A stretch of DNA of 40,470 nt from Pseudomonadota bacterium (lineage in GTDB: Bacteria; Pseudomonadota; Alphaproteobacteria; Rhizobiales; Pleomorphomonadaceae). The stretch's first letter is position 1. Every line of letters begins with the position of its first letter. The position numbers and the translations under genes were made by a program. Positions 33,088 to 40,181 of this stretch are shown here, piece after piece. Location: assembly GCA_018262505.1 (NCBI GenBank), contig JAGSYV010000058.1:1-40470 (forward strand), written 5' to 3'. The notes under the pieces were generated by a model. That model worked only from the letters and a program-made list of their open reading frames with translations. It was not told where the DNA came from and made no database searches.

Positions 33088-34080
33088 ATGGTTGTCACGA
33101 CGCGGCGCGCCTTTATCGGCGCCGGAATGGCCTTGGCCTCGCTGGGCTTAAGCAGGTCGGCCTTTGCCGGTTCGCTTGCTGGACTGCAAGTGCTTGGCGC
33201 CCCAAACGGGGCGTCGATCGTTTTGGCCGATCTGGTGGCCAACGGCGGCCTGGACAAGGTGGCGCCGGGCGCCAGCTTCCGCCTGTGGCACACCACCGAC
33301 GAGCTCCGGGCGGCGATCGTTTCGGAAACCAGCCTGCTCTATTCCACACCGAGCCACGTGCCGGCCAACCTTGCCAATCGCGGCATGCCGCTGAAGCTTG
33401 TGGCGATCATCGGCATGGGCCATCTGTCGGTGGTCACCGCCGATGCCAAGATCAGGAGCATGCACGACCTCGCCGGCAAGACGGTGCAGTGCTTCTTCCG
33501 CCACGACATGCCCGACCTGGTGTTCCGCGCCATCGCCCGCATGGAAGGCATGGACCCCGACAAGGACTTCGACCTGCAATACGTCCAGACGTCCATGGAA
33601 GCGGCGCAACTGTTGGCGGCCGGCAAGGTGGACACCGCCGTTCTCTCGGAGCCGCCAGCCACCGCCGCCATCATGATGGCCGGACAGAAGGGGCGGGTGC
33701 TGAGCCGGGCCTTCGATCTCAACGACGTCTGGGGCGCCCACAAGGGCAAGGCGCGCATTCCCATGGTCGGCATCGCGCTGCACCAGAAGCTGATCGACAC
33801 GGCGCCCGAGGTGGTCGCCGCGCTCGGTGCCGGACTTGCGGCGTCCAAGGCGCATGTGTTCGCCGACCGGAAAGCCGCCGCCGCGCTGGCCGAAAAGACC
33901 ATGGAGATGAAGCCGCAGGTCTTCGAAAAGGCGTTCGACCATTTCAACATCGACGTCGTGTCGGCCGCTTCGGTGAAGTCCGAACTGGTGGGCTTTTACC
34001 AGACGCTGCTCGACCTCGAGCCGGCGTCGCTCGACGGCAAGCTGCCGCCCGACGACTTCTACATGGACCTGCCGGGATGA
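33088..34080 (+). CDS. ABC transporter substrate-binding protein (NMT1/SsuA-like)
   Basis: A periplasmic binding protein of 330 residues from ATG 33088, which has CAGGAG upstream. The signal peptide contains TTRRAFIGAGMALASLGLS, with twin arginines (Tat-like), cleaved near AFAG. The mature protein has a periplasmic-binding type II fold, with the SMHDLAGKTVQCFFRHDMPD and AAGKVDTAVLSEPPATAAI segments typical of NMT1/nitrate-sulfonate-taurine binding proteins. First of a three-gene operon with permease and ATPase, start and stop codons overlapping. The ligand is not evident. Confidence 0.88.
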   Translation: MVVTTRRAFIGAGMALASLGLSRSAFAGSLAGLQVLGAPNGASIVLADLVANGGLDKVAPGASFRLWHTTDELRAAIVSETSLLYSTPSHVPANLANRGMPLKLVAIIGMGHLSVVTADAKIRSMHDLAGKTVQCFFRHDMPDLVFRAIARMEGMDPDKDFDLQYVQTSMEAAQLLAAGKVDTAVLSEPPATAAIMMAGQKGRVLSRAFDLNDVWGAHKGKARIPMVGIALHQKLIDTAPEVVAALGAGLAASKAHVFADRKAAAALAEKTMEMKPQVFEKAFDHFNIDVVSAASVKSELVGFYQTLLDLEPASLDGKLPPDDFYMDLPG

Positions 34081-34910
34081 TGCCGCGCCTGAGGGACCGA
34101 AACGGCGGCGACTGGCTTTTCGGCACCCTCGGCCTTGTGCTGCTGATGGTCGGCTGGAGCCTGGTGAACCGGGTTTCCGGGCCGTTCGTATTGCCGTCGC
34201 TGAGCGAAACGGCCGAGGCTTTTCTCGGCTTGTTTGCCTCGGGCAGCGTTGGCCGCGAACTGGCGGTCACCTTGCTGCACGCGGTCGGCGGCGCCGTTCT
34301 GGGGGCACTGATCGGCTTTCTCCTGGGGCTTGCCGGTGGCATGCGACGATCGGTGGGGGCGACGCTCCGGCCGGCCGCCACCGCCATTCTCGGCATTCCG
34401 CCGGTGGCCTGGGTGGTGCTGGCGCTGTTGTGGTTCGGCCCCGGCCTGTGGAGCCCGCTGTTCACGGTGACGGTGACCACGGCGCCGATCCTGTTCGCTT
34501 CGACGCTGCAGGGCGTCGAGGCGCGCGACCGCGGCCTGATCGAGATGGCCGAGGTGTTCAAGCTGTCGCGCCGCACCCGGTTGTTTCGCCTACTGCTGCC
34601 GGAACTGGCCGTGCATGTGGCACCGGCCCTGTCGACGACCTTCGCGCTGGCCTGGAAGGTGGCGCTCACCGCCGAGGTGCTGGGCGATGGCAGCGGCGTC
34701 GGCGGCGCCTTTTCCACTGCGCGCGCCCATCTCGATCTTGCCGAGGCCATGGCCTGGATCTGGCTGGTGGTGATCTTCCTGCTGGTGACCGACGGCCTGC
34801 TGCTTGGCCCGCTGAGGCGCTGGATTCGCGGCAACCGGGCGTCCGGTCAGGCGGCGCGTGAGGGCGGTCCCACCTGCGTCGGCATCGGCTATGTCAGGGA
34901 GCGGAGCTGA
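34077..34910 (+). CDS. ABC transporter permease (BPD type)
   Basis: 277 residues. The ATG at 34077 overlaps the stop of the binding-protein gene (ATGA); a second ATG follows immediately at 34080. Six TM helices. The EAA-like coupling motif EMAEVFKLSRRTRLFRLLLP lies in the fourth cytoplasmic loop, as in SsuC/TauC permeases. The C-terminal tail is short and basic. It ends in another ATGA overlap with the ATPase gene, showing tight translational coupling. Confidence 0.9.
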   Translation: MMPRLRDRNGGDWLFGTLGLVLLMVGWSLVNRVSGPFVLPSLSETAEAFLGLFASGSVGRELAVTLLHAVGGAVLGALIGFLLGLAGGMRRSVGATLRPAATAILGIPPVAWVVLALLWFGPGLWSPLFTVTVTTAPILFASTLQGVEARDRGLIEMAEVFKLSRRTRLFRLLLPELAVHVAPALSTTFALAWKVALTAEVLGDGSGVGGAFSTARAHLDLAEAMAWIWLVVIFLLVTDGLLLGPLRRWIRGNRASGQAAREGGPTCVGIGYVRERS

Positions 34911-35626
34911 TGCTGCGGTTCGATCAGGTGACCTGGTCGCCTGGCGAGGAGCCGGTGCTTGAGACGCTGAACCTCACCGTGTCGGCCGGGCAACTGGTGG
35001 TCATGCTCGGGGTGTCCGGCGTCGGCAAGACGTCGGTGCTGCGCCTGTCGGCCGGCTTGATCAAGCCGGGGTCGGGCGCGGTGGTCAACGGATTTGCCAG
35101 CACCGCCATGGTGTTTCAGGAGCCGCGCCTGATGCCCTGGGCGACGGCGCTGAGCAATGTCGCGATGGTCCTGGAACGGCTCGATCCCGCCCGGCGCGCC
35201 GAGGTGGCGGCCACCTGGCTGGGGCGTCTGGGGTTCGGCGACGGCGACATGGGCAAGCGGCCGGAGCAGTTGTCGGGCGGCATGCGGGCGCGCGTGGCCA
35301 TTGCCCGCGCCTTTGCCACCGGCGCCGATCTGGTGCTGATGGACGAGCCGTTCGCCTCGCTCGACCTGGGGCTGAGGCGCAACCTTCAGGTCGAGGTGCG
35401 CCGCCTTGTCAGGCAAACCGGCGTGGCGGTGCTGTTCGTTACCCACGATCTCACCGAAGCCGTCAGCCTTGCCGACCGCATCGTCGTGCTGGCCGGCCGC
35501 CCGGCCCAGGTGGTGGCAGATCTCAGGCAGACGCCGCCCGAAAGGATCTCGGCGGTGTGGGAAGCGGCGGCAGCGCTATCGGTCCGGCCGGAGCTGGCGT
35601 CGGTGGTGGCCGGCCTGGGGGCGTGA
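34910..35626 (+). CDS. ABC transporter ATP-binding protein
   Basis: 238 residues. Walker A GVSGVGKTS (34-42), Q-loop VFQEPRLMPW, ABC signature LSGGMRARVAIARA, Walker B LVLMDEPFASLD and switch His VTHDLTEA are all intact, so it should be an active nitrate/sulfonate/taurine-class ATPase. Third gene of the operon. A truncated palindromic-repeat arm (GAGGACCTCGGGCCGAA, 35631-35647) follows directly. Confidence 0.93.
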   Translation: MLRFDQVTWSPGEEPVLETLNLTVSAGQLVVMLGVSGVGKTSVLRLSAGLIKPGSGAVVNGFASTAMVFQEPRLMPWATALSNVAMVLERLDPARRAEVAATWLGRLGFGDGDMGKRPEQLSGGMRARVAIARAFATGADLVLMDEPFASLDLGLRRNLQVEVRRLVRQTGVAVLFVTHDLTEAVSLADRIVVLAGRPAQVVADLRQTPPERISAVWEAAAALSVRPELASVVAGLGA

Positions 35627-35657
35627 GCGCGAGGACCTCGGGCCGAAGTGGCAAGCC

Positions 35658-36551
35658 TCACGCTGCCCGTATCTCTTCCACCAGCATGGCGACGAAGGCG
35701 GTGACCTTGGTGGGGCGGAAGCGGGCGGCCGGGTAGACGGCGTGGATGCCGCCCGACGGCAGGGTCCATTGCGGCAGAACCTGAACCAGTCGGCCGGTGG
35801 CGATGGGATCGGCGGCCTGGAAGTCGGGCAGCACGGCCAGCCCGCCATCGACCAGCGCGGCGGCCAGCACGGCTGGCGTCGCGTTGACGGTGAGCGCCGG
35901 ACGCATGCGCACGGCGCGGCGCTCGAAATCGCCTTTGCTGAAGTGCCAGAGCAGCGGCTCGCGCAGCGCGCTGTTGGCGATGAACGGCAGCAAGGCGAGG
36001 CCGTCCGGCCCGTCGGCGTCGATGGTGGCGGCAAAGGCGGGCGAGGCCACCAGCAACTGGCGGAAGCTGCCGATCCGCCGCGCCTGCAGGCTGGAATCGT
36101 CGAGCCAGCCGACGCGGATCGACAGGTCGAACTGGCCGGCGATCAGATCCGCCCGGGCGTCGGACAGCACGAGATCGACGGCGCAGCCGGGATGGCGGGC
36201 GGCAAATTTGGCGGCCAGCGGGGCGATGGTCGAGGTGCCGTAGTCGTTGGGGGCGGCGATGCGCAGGATGCCGGTGGGCTCAGTGTTGGCTTCGGCCAAC
36301 TCCTCGACGGCGTCCTCCGCCTCGCGCAGGATCATGACGCAGCGGGCGTGCAGCCGGCGGCCGGCCTCCGTCGGCTCGACGCGCCGGGTGGTGCGCACGA
36401 GCAGGCTGGTCTTCAGTTCGGCCTCCAGCTTGGCGACCTGCTGGCTGACCACCGTCTTGGTGATGCCGAGGCGATCGGCGGCCTTGGTGAACGAGCCGGT
36501 GTCGACCACGGCGGCGAAATAGGCGAGGCGGTTGAGGTTGATGGGTTCCAT
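35658..36551 (-). CDS. LysR-family transcriptional regulator
   Basis: 297 residues. N-terminal winged helix (LNRLAYFAAVVDTGSFTKAA, TVVSQQVAKLEAELKTSLLV) and C-terminal effector-binding domain. Divergent from the DsbA-like/MBL-fold gene pair, with a 21-bp palindrome in the gap, so it most likely controls that pair and itself. The inducer is unknown. Confidence 0.92.
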   Translation of the reverse strand: MEPINLNRLAYFAAVVDTGSFTKAADRLGITKTVVSQQVAKLEAELKTSLLVRTTRRVEPTEAGRRLHARCVMILREAEDAVEELAEANTEPTGILRIAAPNDYGTSTIAPLAAKFAARHPGCAVDLVLSDARADLIAGQFDLSIRVGWLDDSSLQARRIGSFRQLLVASPAFAATIDADGPDGLALLPFIANSALREPLLWHFSKGDFERRAVRMRPALTVNATPAVLAAALVDGGLAVLPDFQAADPIATGRLVQVLPQWTLPSGGIHAVYPAARFRPTKVTAFVAMLVEEIRAA

Positions 36552-36571
36552 GGCCTGCTCAATTGTGCGTT

Positions 36572-36592
36572 TCTGACATACAGTATGTCAGA
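36572..36592. promoter_or_regulatory. Perfect palindrome, likely LysR operator
   Basis: CTGACATACAGTATGTCAG (36573-36591) is perfectly symmetric around one base, extends by one more pair on each side and contains the LysR T-N11-A pattern. An extra half-site GTATGTC occurs at 36625-36631, nearer the DsbA-like gene, as expected for a regulatory plus activation site pair. Confidence 0.7.
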
Positions 36593-36657
36593 TTGGGTGC
36601 CATTTATCGATATCGAGGCGTCCGGTATGTCTCCGTTCAGACAGTTCGGAGACGACC

Positions 36658-37290
36658 ATGCAGATCACCTATCTTTTCGATCCCCTGTGCGGCTGGTGCT
36701 ATGGCGCCGGCCCGGCCCTCGAACGGCTCGCCGGCCTTGATGGCGTCAGGGTGAACCTCGCGCCGACCGGCCTGTTCGCCGGCGCCGGGGCGCGGCCGAT
36801 GGACGCCTCGTTCGCCGCCTATGCCTGGCAGAGCGACCAGCGCATCGGCCGCCTGACCAGCCAGCCGTTTACCGAGGACTATCGTCTCAAGGTGCTGGGC
36901 GCCGAGGGCAGCCTTCTCGATTCCGCGCTCTCCACCCTCGGCGTCATCGCCGCCGGCCTCGAGGACGGCGCCCGCGAGATCGATACTCTGAAGCGCCTGC
37001 AGGCCGCCCGCTGGCGGGATGGCCGCGACATCACCGATCGCGCCGTGGTGGCCGACATTCTGGATGAAGCCGGATTGGCCAAGGCGGCGAGCCGGGTTCG
37101 CACGCCGGATGTCGATCTGCTGGCCGCCTATGAGGGCCGCGTCGCCGCCGCCCGCGCCGAGTTCCAGCGCTTTGGCTTCGAGGGCGTGCCCTCGCTGGTG
37201 GTCGAGGATGGCGCTGGACGCCGCCCGCTGCGTGGCAATGCCCTGTTCGGCAGCTTCGAACAGCTCACCCAGCATTTGCAGGCCGCCTGA
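36658..37290 (+). CDS. DsbA-family thioredoxin-like protein
   Basis: 210 residues, with GGAG before ATG 36658. The redox motif CGWC (C11-C14) sits right after the first beta strand (ITYLFDP), an inserted helical domain follows, and the cis-Pro loop is GVPSLVVED near 180. There is no signal peptide, so it acts in the cytoplasm, like FrnE/DsbA-like oxidoreductases. 45 bases upstream of the MBL-fold gene on the same strand; probably one operon controlled by the divergent LysR. Confidence 0.9.
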   Translation: MQITYLFDPLCGWCYGAGPALERLAGLDGVRVNLAPTGLFAGAGARPMDASFAAYAWQSDQRIGRLTSQPFTEDYRLKVLGAEGSLLDSALSTLGVIAAGLEDGAREIDTLKRLQAARWRDGRDITDRAVVADILDEAGLAKAASRVRTPDVDLLAAYEGRVAAARAEFQRFGFEGVPSLVVEDGAGRRPLRGNALFGSFEQLTQHLQAA

Positions 37291-37335
37291 TCCAAGGCCC
37301 AGCGCTTTCACCTTTCAGCCTTACGGAGCCCCACC

Positions 37336-38229
37336 ATGCTTTCGCGCAGACAGATCATGAAGACCGGCATTGCCCTTGGCGCCGTCGCCATGGCGCCGGC
37401 CAGCCTCGCCCTCGCCGGGGAAGCCAAGCTTGCCTTCAAGCATTTCCCGGCCGGCCCCAACGGCTTCTTCCGCGCGCCGGTTCTGGTGACCGGCCCGACC
37501 GAGGCGCTGCTGATCGACGCCGGCTTCGGCTATTCCGACAGCCGCCCGCTGATCGACGCCATCAAGGCGAGCGGCAAGAAACTGACGACCATCTACATCA
37601 GCCAGTCCGACCCCGACTATTACTTCTCGCTGAAGCCGATTCACGAGGCCTTCCCCGATGCCAAGGTGCTGGCCGCCTCGGCGACGCTCTCCGCCATCAA
37701 GGGCAATATCGAGGGCAAGCTGGCGCTCTGGGGCCCGATGCTCAAGGACAACGGCCCGCAGACGCTGGCCGACATCGTGATACCGGAAGCCTTCGACGGC
37801 CCCAGCCTCAGCGTTGACGGCGAAGCGGTGGAGATCGTCACCGCCAAGGGCCTCGACAACCGCCGCTATCTCTGGGCGCCGTCGCTCAAGGCGGTGTTCG
37901 GCGGCGTGCTGATCTTCTCCGGCGTGCATGTCTGGCTGGCCGACACCCCCACCCGGGAAGGGCGCGCCGCCTGGATCGCCGCGCTCGACGAGATCGCCGC
38001 CTTGAAGCCGGCCGTCGTCGTGCCGGCGCACATGGTGGCGAACGCCGCCACCGACCTCTCGGGCGTCGCCCACACCAAGGCCTATCTGCTGGCCTTCGAG
38101 GAAGAGCTGCCCAAGGCCACTGATGCCGCCGCGCTGAAAGCCGCCATGGAAGCCCGCTTCCCCGGCTTGGAGATGGGCGTCGCGCTGGATATCGGCTCGA
38201 AGGTGCTCAAGGGCGAGATGAAGTGGTGA
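37336..38229 (+). CDS. Exported metallo-beta-lactamase-fold protein with degenerate metal motif
   Basis: 297 residues. Tat-like signal peptide MLSRRQIMKTGIALGAVAMA, cleavage near ALA-G28. The MBL fold is recognisable (LLIDAGFGYSDSRPLIDAI, SLSVDGEAVEIVTAKGLDN, VLIFSGVHVWLAD, VVVPAHMVANA), but the canonical HxHxDH metal motif reads Q90-x-D92-x-D94-Y95 (ISQSDPDYYF). At best it binds metal differently. Close homologues annotated simply as MBL-fold hydrolases share this shape; activity is uncertain. It follows the DsbA-like gene. Confidence 0.85.
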   Translation: MLSRRQIMKTGIALGAVAMAPASLALAGEAKLAFKHFPAGPNGFFRAPVLVTGPTEALLIDAGFGYSDSRPLIDAIKASGKKLTTIYISQSDPDYYFSLKPIHEAFPDAKVLAASATLSAIKGNIEGKLALWGPMLKDNGPQTLADIVIPEAFDGPSLSVDGEAVEIVTAKGLDNRRYLWAPSLKAVFGGVLIFSGVHVWLADTPTREGRAAWIAALDEIAALKPAVVVPAHMVANAATDLSGVAHTKAYLLAFEEELPKATDAAALKAAMEARFPGLEMGVALDIGSKVLKGEMKW

Positions 38230-38235
38230 GCCTGA

Positions 38236-38310
38236 CTGGAAATTCTACTGGTGTGGACAGCTAGCGTAGAGTTCTGCCTCACACCAGCGAGTTTCAGATC
38301 AGGCTCTGAA
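38236..38310. repeat. Short dispersed repeat (second family), continuous copy
   Basis: GGAAATTCTACTGGTGTGGA through CACCAGCGAGTTTCAGATCA matches 12491-12628 without the extra bases found there. It is non-coding and lies just after the MBL-fold gene. Confidence 0.6.
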
Positions 38311-38324
38311 AAACAAAGAGATAT

Positions 38325-38360
38325 AGCTTTTCCGGTGAACCGGATTTCACCGGAAAAGCT
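38325..38360. terminator. Perfect 15-bp hairpin
   Basis: AGCTTTTCCGGTGAA and TTCACCGGAAAAGCT pair perfectly around the six-base loop CCGGAT. It sits beyond the stop of the gene fragment at 38367-38418 (minus strand) and downstream of the MBL gene (plus strand), so it could terminate from either side. There is no long T-tract beyond the stem-internal TTTT. Confidence 0.55.
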
Positions 38361-38366
38361 CTGGCG

Positions 38367-38418
38367 TTACTTGGCCGAGACAATCTCGTAGGTGACGTTG
38401 TCGCCGTGCTGGTGGGTG
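38367..38418 (-). pseudogene. 3' fragment duplicated from the gene at the window's right edge
   Basis: The minus strand encodes THQHGDNVTYEIVSAK and a stop, one residue different from the C-terminus of the gene at 40182-40470 (THQHGNNVTYEIVSAK). Similarity stops at about 38419. It is followed by a hairpin, as the complete gene is. Only this gene tail was copied or retained. Confidence 0.6.
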
Positions 38419-38585
38419 CTCGAAGCTCCACCGTGCACCCTACACCGCGCAACACCAATCGGAACGACACCCGATCCGATTGAATTCACGGACTATGCAA
38501 ACCTGGATTTGTCTGCTTCATAGGTAGCTTATGAAGGGAAGCGGCGGATAGGGCCGCCGTGGGGACTAAATTCGGGGGAAATTTC
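38419..38585. other. Non-coding spacer with an inverted repeat
   Basis: CAATCGG (38456-38462) and CCGATTG (38476-38482) form a small inverted repeat. The rest has no recognised feature until GGGGGAAATTTC, the ribosome-binding site of the lipoprotein gene. Confidence 0.4.
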
Positions 38586-38981
38586 GTGGCCAAACTCGGC
38601 TTCACCGGCTTTGCGCTGGCCGGCTGTCTCGCTCTGACATCCTGCAATACGACGTCTGGAAGCCATCTTCTTCCGTCCGCCTTCGATTATCCGGAGGCCA
38701 ACGCATACGTCGATTGCGTCGTCGCTCACACGCGAACGCGGGCTTTGGCTAAGGGGCGGCAGTTGAAGAACATGGACGTCTATGACGCGAACATCGGTGC
38801 GTATGGGGATTGCGAGCCGCTCGAGAAGCCATTCAGGGCGCACGTCAAGGCGAATGGCTTGTCCGATATCAGGCTTAACGACCTGATAGTGGAACTTCGA
38901 ACCAAGGCTGGGGACCTCGCCTGGGACGAGTTTTCCCGTATTCGCCTGGCTCAGCTCAAGGCCGAGGGCAAGATCCACTGA
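38586..38981 (+). CDS. Small lipoprotein, tandem copy 1
   Basis: 131 residues from GTG 38586, preceded by GGGGGAA at proper spacing. Lipoprotein signal: AKLGFTGFALAGCLALTSC with lipobox LTSC. The mature part has YPEANAYVDCVVAHTRTRAL, a central Cys (YGDCEPLEKPF) and ends WDEFSRIRLAQLKAEG. It shares signal, YPEA.(A/T)YVDC and LAWDE segments with the next gene, so it is a tandem duplicate. The family is not recognised; two conserved Cys may form a disulfide. An envelope location is expected. Confidence 0.72.
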   Translation: MAKLGFTGFALAGCLALTSCNTTSGSHLLPSAFDYPEANAYVDCVVAHTRTRALAKGRQLKNMDVYDANIGAYGDCEPLEKPFRAHVKANGLSDIRLNDLIVELRTKAGDLAWDEFSRIRLAQLKAEGKIH

Positions 38982-39062
38982 CGCGACGGTGTGCCGCCGC
39001 AGCCGCCCCGCTCGGCGGTGGCCAATATGGCGGCCCATGGGGATCAAATTTGGGGGAAACTC

Positions 39063-39455
39063 GTGGCTAAATTTGGTTTTACTGGCCTTGCGCTGGCCGG
39101 CTGTCTCGCTCTCACATCGTGCGTCACGTCGCCCAGAATCATGTTGGCTTCCGCCTCCAAGTATCCGGAAGCCCAAACCTACGTCGATTGCGCCGTCGAA
39201 CATGCGCGAAAGCGGGCTTTTGACAACCCGCAATGGTTCAAGAATGACGACCTCGATGTGCCGATCATGGCTGGCGAGAGCGACTGCCAGGCGGAACAGC
39301 TGCTGTTCGAGATGCGCGCCAGAGCGGATGGTATGCCCTCTGACAAGGTCGGTGACTTTTTACTGGAACTTGACAGGAAGATCTGGCGCCTCGCCTGGGA
39401 CGAGGTTGTTCGTGTCCGCAAGGAACGGCTCAAGGCCATGGGCGTGACCCGCTGA
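39063..39455 (+). CDS. Small lipoprotein, tandem copy 2
   Basis: 130 residues from GTG 39063, with GGGGGAAACTC upstream, the same leader as copy 1. Signal AKFGFTGLALAGCLALTSC, then YPEAQTYVDCAVEHARKRAF, SDCQAEQLLFEMRARADGMP and LAWDEVVRVRKERLKAMG. Paralogue of the preceding gene, 81 bases away. The upstream non-coding leader was duplicated too. Unknown function. Confidence 0.72.
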   Translation: MAKFGFTGLALAGCLALTSCVTSPRIMLASASKYPEAQTYVDCAVEHARKRAFDNPQWFKNDDLDVPIMAGESDCQAEQLLFEMRARADGMPSDKVGDFLLELDRKIWRLAWDEVVRVRKERLKAMGVTR

Positions 39456-39492
39456 CGCGGGCGCTGCCACGACGAACCAACGGGAGGAGCGA

Positions 39493-39879
39493 GTGGGTAT
39501 TCGGTTTCGCAGTGTATTCTGGATTGTCGCGGCGTTGGGAATGCTGGCGGCGCCATCGATTGCCAGCGCCAAGTCGATGGATAGTCTGGTGCAGGACGGC
39601 TTCAAGGTCGGCAAGTTCACGAGAGGCAAGTCGGGATTGGCGGGGTGGTATGCCACCAAGGACGATCAGAAGTACTTCTGCCCGGCGCGGCTGAGTGCCA
39701 TATATGTCGACAGCAAGAATATGATCGCCCTATCAACGCAGGGAAGTCAGATAACCTTGGACCGGGCGACATACGACGCCTCTATCGGCGGCCCGGACCC
39801 GCACATTCCCTATTGGAAGGATGTTCTGGTCGGGAATGTGACGCCTGATCACGTGAACCCCTGCCTGCCGTCGAAGTAG
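39493..39879 (+). CDS. Secreted small protein, paralogue of the one at 21326
   Basis: 128 residues with a GTG start and GGGAGGAG upstream. Signal peptide MGIRFRSVFWIVAALGMLAA, cleavage near ASA. Shared with the 21326 protein: GF.V.K.T.GKSG..GW, QKYFCPA, DP.IPYWKDV, CLP.K. Same length, two conserved Cys. It lies 37 bases after the second lipoprotein, so the three may be co-transcribed. Not a recognised family. Confidence 0.75.
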   Translation: MGIRFRSVFWIVAALGMLAAPSIASAKSMDSLVQDGFKVGKFTRGKSGLAGWYATKDDQKYFCPARLSAIYVDSKNMIALSTQGSQITLDRATYDASIGGPDPHIPYWKDVLVGNVTPDHVNPCLPSK

Positions 39880-39954
39880 GTGGCCGTTGCCGGTGTATAG
39901 CGTCGGCCGGGAAGACAGGTCTTCGGATTGGAACCCGATAAAAACCGCTTGTTC

Positions 39955-40080
39955 CATCCTGCCTGAGGTCCTGGCCTTCGCCAGGATGACAGTTTGATAG
40001 CAGCGATCCGCGGCTAGGCTTTTGTTTCATAACTATAAATCTGTCATCCTGCGCTTTAGGCGCAGGACCTCAGGACGAGA
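39955..40080. repeat. Two-armed dispersed palindromic repeat
   Basis: The left arm is CCTGCCTGAGGTCCTGGCC...CAGGATGACAG (39959-39992) and the right arm CTGTCATCCTGCGC...GCGCAGGACCTCAGG (40041-40073), with GTTTCATAACTATAAAT between them. Compensating changes keep each arm self-complementary. Nothing else is seen in 39880-40125. Confidence 0.75.
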
Positions 40081-40125
40081 AATTGCTGGCGGATGCATCA
40101 GGCACCCCTCAGATGCTTGACAGGC

Positions 40126-40156
40126 AAAAGCCCGCTCGCGGTATCGCGGGCGGGCT
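40126..40156 (-). terminator. Rho-independent terminator of the right-edge gene
   Basis: On the minus strand AGCCCGCCCGCGA-TAC-CGCGAGCGGGCT forms a strong GC stem, followed by TTTTG. It lies about 25 bases after the stop at 40182. Confidence 0.78.
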
Positions 40157-40181
40157 CGATTTCACCGAAGAAGCTCAAGCA

